Below, one piece after another: positions 59,700-64,000 of a DNA stretch of 64,000 bases (the first letter of the stretch is position 1; every line of letters begins with the position of its first letter). The notes below the pieces were generated by a model, which was not told where the DNA came from, did no database searches, and saw nothing but the letters and a program-made list of their open reading frames with translations. This stretch comes from Biomphalaria glabrata (lineage: Eukaryota > Mollusca > Gastropoda > Planorbidae). The DNA lies in assembly GCF_947242115.1 (NCBI RefSeq), contig NC_074726.1, positions 21,169,325-21,233,324 of the forward strand, read 5' to 3'. Position numbers and translations under genes: made by a program.

Positions 59700-60660
59700 T
59701 TAATGCTGTTAAAAAATGATCATGTAAACATTCACTAAGATACCCCATTCTCCCCCCCCCCCCTCCTTTTTCCCAACTTGTCCAGACAAGTGATAGGATT
59801 ATAGCTAAAAGCTAAACAAAAACAATTGTTAAAAATATTTCTAATCACACAGATTTATTATGTCCTAGCCGGTTATAGATAGAACTACATGACTGATCCA
59901 AACTAATTAATACAATTACAATTAATATAAGCTTTGTTTTATAAAAAAGCTTTTTTTTTTTTAAATTATTTTTCTTGTTAAGCCCTTGAATTGTAGTATC
60001 TGTTGCATTGAAAGGGAGAACCCTCTCTCTCTCATCTCTCTTTCCCCCTTTTCTTTTTGTGGATCCCTCAAGCAAACTAGCCATTACATCATCCAGGTCT
60101 CAACAACAACAAAATCTTTCTGATTTGTCACATTGGCAAGCATGCATTTGCTACCCAGAGGTCAATGGTCAACAATTGGTAAAGACAGATGTGGCGAGGT
60201 GGGGCATGTGGCTTCTGCTGAAAACTATGATTCGTTATGAGTACTAAATGATACTATTACGCTGACTGCTTCAATACATGTTTCCTGATTTCTACTATTT
60301 AAGAAAGATAGTATTTTGCTGTTTGATTTTTCAAGAGTTATGCTTTATATAAATAAACAATGAATTCATGACCTGTTTAGTGGTGGCACCCGATTAACCG
60401 AAGAGAAACAGCATTCAGTTCTTTTGTTTATGTCTCTGAGTAAGTTTACTTTAGAAAGAAGACACTTTCTATTGGATTACCAAAGTAATTAAATGTGACC
60501 AGTGCATGCACATTCCCCCCCCCCCTCGTGGATCTTGTTACCCCTCAGGGTCTGGCCGGTACTGCTTATTCTTCATCTGGCTTGTTTTATGCTGCTGATC
60601 TTTAGAAAAGTAGTGTGCTGCTCTCTTCAGCTGTTCGGGCGCTGTCTTCTTATGTTCTAA
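59700..60660. other. Intergenic, nothing recognised
   Basis: C-runs near 59755 and 60513, AT-rich otherwise. The open frame at 60008-60247 (+) has no recognisable domain. Confidence 0.5.
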
Positions 60661-60664
60661 AATA

Positions 60665-61012
60665 CAAACGTTACTTCAAAGACGAAAATGATTACGTCCT
60701 GCGCGTGTTCCTAGGTCAATCTAGTCATGCATGTTAATTAATGACTTAATTTCTGCCAAGTCATATGTTTTCTTGGCTGACTCAGGCAATCCATCCATGC
60801 TCGAATAGCTCTAGGGAAGAAGGAGAATTTTTACAAATTTGTCCTAGCATATGTCTTTATCTTTCTGTCTTTCTGAGTATTTTATTAGCTTTTGTTTTTG
60901 TATTTGAATTTTATGGTTCAGTGTTTCCTGTATTATTGCTACATTACTTTTGAATCTTCTATCCTAAATAGTTTCTAAATTTAGTGATTTTACCAAAGTC
61001 GTTACATGTGAA
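60665..61012 (-). mobile_element. LINE 3' end fragment, same 'SLNLESL' family
   Basis: The plus-strand sequence 'cgttacttcaaagacgaaaatgattacgtcctgcgcg' (split here: first half 60669 on) and the following 'tcttggctgactcaggcaat' match the region at 58355-58490 closely; the whole 60665-61012 block is collinear with the minus copy at 58395-58712 but its frame is broken. Confidence 0.75.
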
Positions 61013-61394
61013 TATTCGTTTGCAATGAATCTCTTTCATACAGAGTGTTAGTTATTGTGTGTTACATAATAGGATATGTCTTGCATTTAAATTGGCTCAT
61101 TATAATAGGATATGATTGACTGTTTTGTAAGGGTGGGCACGGTTTCTGCAGAGGGGGGGTAGGTGTATGCAGTGTATTCTGTTTGGAGGTTTATGTGTCC
61201 TAGTCTGAGTTTTGCGCTTTGCTGGCAGGTACAGAAATGCTTTTGTTATTACTGGGGGAAAAAATTAAACTCCACGTGTGCTTGAGAAGGATTCTTAAGT
61301 TTTTTTTTCGGAGACATGCAACACTTTTGAGAGCCAACAGCAAGTTCTGTAAACATGCAATAAACACGTAGAGCATGTTTTACTTGGTGTTCAT

Positions 61395-62275
61395 TCTTTC
61401 ATTTGTTTGGCACATCATGGCATTTCTTTTATTAGATGATCTCCTTCTTCTTCTTCTTCTTCTTGTTTCTTTGGCACATCATGGCATTTCTTTTATTAGA
61501 TGATCTCCTTCTTCTTCTTCTTGTTTCTTTGGCACATCATGGCATTTCTTTTATTAGATGATCTCCTCCTTCTTCTTCTTCTTCTTGTTTCTTTGGCACA
61601 TCATGTCATTTCTTTTATTAGATGATCTCCTTCTTCTTCTTCTTGTTGTTGTTGTTTGGCACATCATGGCATTTCTTTTATTAGATGATCTCCTCCTTCT
61701 TCTTCTTGTTTCTTTGGCACATCATGTCATTTCTTTTATTAGATGATCTCCTTCTTCTTCTTCTTGTTGTTGTTGTTTGGCACATCATGGCATTTCTTTT
61801 ATTAGATGATCTCCTCCTTCTTCTTCTTGTTTCTTTGGCACATCATGTCATTTCTTTTATTAGATGATCTCCTTCTTCTTCTTCTTGTTGTTGTTGTTTG
61901 GCACATCATGGCATTTCTTTTATTAGATGATCTCCTTCTTCTTCTTCTTGTTGTTGTTGTTTGGCACATCATGGCATTTCTTTTATTAGATGATCTCCTC
62001 CTTCTTCTTCTTCTTCTTGTTTCTTTGGCACATCATGTCATTTCTTTTATTAGATGATCTCCTTCTTCTTCTTCTTGTTGTTGTTGTTTGGCACATCATA
62101 GCATTTCTTTTATTAGATGATCTCCTCCTTCTTCTTCTTGTTTCTTTGGCACATCATGGCATTTCTTTTATTAGATGATCTCCTCCCCCTTCTTCTTCTT
62201 CTTCTTCTTTTTGTTTCTTTGGCACATCATGGCATTTCTTTTATTAGATGATCTCCTTCTTCTTGTTGTTCACCG
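61395..62275 (+). repeat. 14-copy ~61-bp minisatellite with two-unit higher-order pattern
   Basis: Each unit contains TTGGCACATCATGGCATTTC, then TTTTATTAGATGATCTCC and a (TTC)n tract. Units alternate between CATCATGTC/TTTCTTTGG and CATCATGGC/GTTGTTGTTTGG types through the middle, giving a ~121-bp dimer repeated about four times. Open frames across it are a by-product of low complexity. Confidence 0.92.
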
Positions 62276-62279
62276 TTAA

Positions 62280-63059
62280 TGTTGGGTTCTTCTGTTGTCA
62301 TTAATATAGACTCGAGATAGCGCGCCCCAAACCTCAACGAAAAACAAACACAAAAATATGTAAAATGTAGATTTCTTCTTCAATAATTATAGCACATAGA
62401 CACGGGCCAGAGCTGCAAACAAGCGCACAGTTAGGTGATCTGTCTAGACACGCTTCTAAGCAGTTGTGAAGTTTCGTCAATTTTTTTAATATTTTTTTTT
62501 GACAGCCCGAGATTTTAAACCTATTAATTTTTTCATTTTAGATTTAGACTCTATATAGTTACGCCGTTTCCATCTCTTTCCCAAACTATGTATATAAATA
62601 GATCAAGAGTTTTCTACAGCCGACAAAACGTTTTGTTTTAATTTACAAAGCTCAAATCCACACAGTGCGTTTGATCTGCTAGCAGAAAGTTAAAAGGCTG
62701 CTAAAGATGACAACACTAGGATGTAGAGCTGCTGGTCTTAGGCTAGAATTCATGTAGCGAATTACATCTTTTTACTTTCTAAACCGCCCTAAGTTAGCAC
62801 CCATTCAGCAGTGGCCACTACATATCATTTCTGTCTGGTCTACTCATCCGCCTCCAAAGCTCACGCCCCATGTTCGAAGTATCCCAGCTATCGTACTCTA
62901 GTGTCAACATTCGGTTGTCGGCTAGGGATCGCATACTTTCTTATGTATCGGGAGCGTCTTTAAGGAGTACCGTACGGATCCTCTTGTCTCGCTAAAAGGA
63001 TCTCAATAGGGGGTGCTGTATTTACCAACAAATGCTTGCGACCTATAATGGATGCCAGA
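62280..63059. other. Spacer between the two large tandem arrays
   Basis: Less AT-rich and mostly unique, with several stops in every frame; no gene or known element recognised. Confidence 0.5.
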
Positions 63060-63650
63060 AGGCTGAACAAAACACCAATAAAGCAAGTAAGGAAAAGACG
63101 AAGACCAAAGGGAAATATTAAAAAGCAGGCTCTAGACTGGAAACCACAGTGGAATGGAAAGGATGAGAGACCAAAGAAAATATTGCAAAGCAGGCTCTAG
63201 ACTGGAAACCACAATGGAATAGAAAGGATGAAAGACCAAAGAAAATATTGCATAGCAGGCTCTAGACTGGAAACCACAGTGGAATAGAAATGATGAGAGA
63301 CCAAAGAAAATATTGCAAAGCAGGCTCTAGACTGGAAACCACAGTGGAATAGAAAGGATGAGAGACCAAATGAAAATATTGCAAAGCAGGCTCTAGACTG
63401 GAAACCACAGTGGAATAGAAAGGATGAGAGACCAAATGAAAATATTGCAAAGCAGGCTCTAGACTAGAAACCACAATGGAATAGAAAGGATGAGAGACCA
63501 AAGGGAAATATTGCAAAGCAGGCTCTAGACTGGAAACCACAGTGGAATAGAAAGGATGAGAGACCAAATGAAAATATTGCATAGCAGGCTCTAGACTGGA
63601 AACCACAGTGGAATAGAAAGGATGAGAGACCAAAGGGAAATAGGGAGGGG
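63060..63650 (+). repeat. 8-copy ~62-bp tandem repeat derived from a LINE C-terminal segment
   Basis: Eight units each contain GCAGGCTCTAGACTGGAAAC, then CCACA(G/A)TGGAATAGAAAGG and ATGAGAGACCAAA. The first unit continues leftward into a coding-like segment (RKRRRPKGNIKKQALDW.PQW), which resembles the 'QALxWNPQGxRxRGRP' end of non-LTR reverse transcriptases. The antisense frame is open for 182 codons only because the unit length preserves phase over several copies; I do not regard it as a gene. Confidence 0.8.
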
Positions 63651-64000
63651 AGATCGGTAGAAGAAGAAGACGGTAAGATGAACATTGACCCAAATGAGGA
63701 GAATGTCCCAAAACGAAGTCTGATGGCGAAGTACTGTTGCGGGCCCATGCTCCGCTGGGAGTCAAAAAAACATAGCAATGCTTGTAAGAAAGTACTTGTG
63801 TGACATACATTTTTCAAACGGATCGTACCGTATGTTAAGGTTTGGTGTTAAAAAAGTAAATACACCCATTCTCCCCCCCCCCTGGGGTTAGCGACATTGT
63901 TTTGAACGGCTGTTGATGTAACTGCTGCAGGTACTTCGGTATCTCGGCATACGTTTATGGGATCAAATGTCGTAGAAGCAATTAGCCTCCAACGCATTTC
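63651..64000. other. Right edge, nothing recognised
   Basis: Unique-looking sequence with a C-run at about 63874; no exon can be supported. Confidence 0.5.

Noticed and set aside
61558-62178. Overlapping 60-83-codon plus-strand frames rich in Leu/Val/Phe
   Set aside because: Translation of the TTC/GTT-rich minisatellite; apparent membrane-like composition comes from low complexity.
63262-63810. 182-codon minus-strand open frame
   Set aside because: It runs through the 8-copy tandem array; the repeated SHPFYSTVVSSLEPALQYF text is the translated antisense of the repeat, with no domain or splice context.
1-64000. CRISPR arrays, operons, prophage or bacterial islands
   Set aside because: Genes are intron-split with eukaryotic splice sites; tandem repeats lack the repeat-spacer pattern of CRISPR.

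Overview
This window looks like nuclear DNA from an animal, most probably a gastropod mollusc (possibly a planorbid-type snail; that is an inference from AT-richness, tRNA-derived SINEs, and the TAGATCTAGA-rich spacers, not something I could test). Genes have many short exons with GT-AG introns, the introns are full of transposon debris, and no prokaryotic gene layout is present.

Layout. (1) About 0.7-34.4 kb, minus strand: one large gene of which I can trace 36 consecutive coding exons with continuous reading phase (about 1,503 codons). It is CFAP65 (CCDC108), a large ASH/PapD-like-domain protein of the ciliary central apparatus and sperm flagellum. Its 3' end probably lies beyond the left edge. 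Its introns hold two hAT DNA transposons with target-site duplications, a TTAA-flanked MITE, a solo LTR, several SINEs, LINE 3' ends, an 80-bp-arm inverted repeat, and at least five minisatellites. (2) About 34.4-40.6 kb: intergenic. It has LINE 3' fragments, an AT-rich TAGATCTAGA-rich zone, and a 1-kb LINE piece with RNase H flanked by a 73-bp perfect direct repeat. (3) 40.6-47.1 kb, plus strand: six exons encode a complete 399-residue PP2C phosphatase, the PPM1K family (mitochondrial branched-chain ketoacid dehydrogenase phosphatase). (4) 51.75-56.8 kb, minus strand: a small four-coding-exon gene for a 113-residue charged, helical protein that I do not recognise. (5) 57-64 kb: a possible promoter region, a head-to-head pair of LINE fragments, a 14-copy 61-bp repeat with a two-unit higher-order pattern, and an 8-copy repeat that seems to have arisen from a LINE C-terminal coding segment.

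The genes do not form an operon or pathway. CFAP65 belongs to the axoneme and PPM1K to mitochondrial amino-acid catabolism; they are simply neighbours. I did not find a new multi-gene system. The most notable observations are the mobile-element structures, the partial exon duplication inside CFAP65, and the unidentified small gene.
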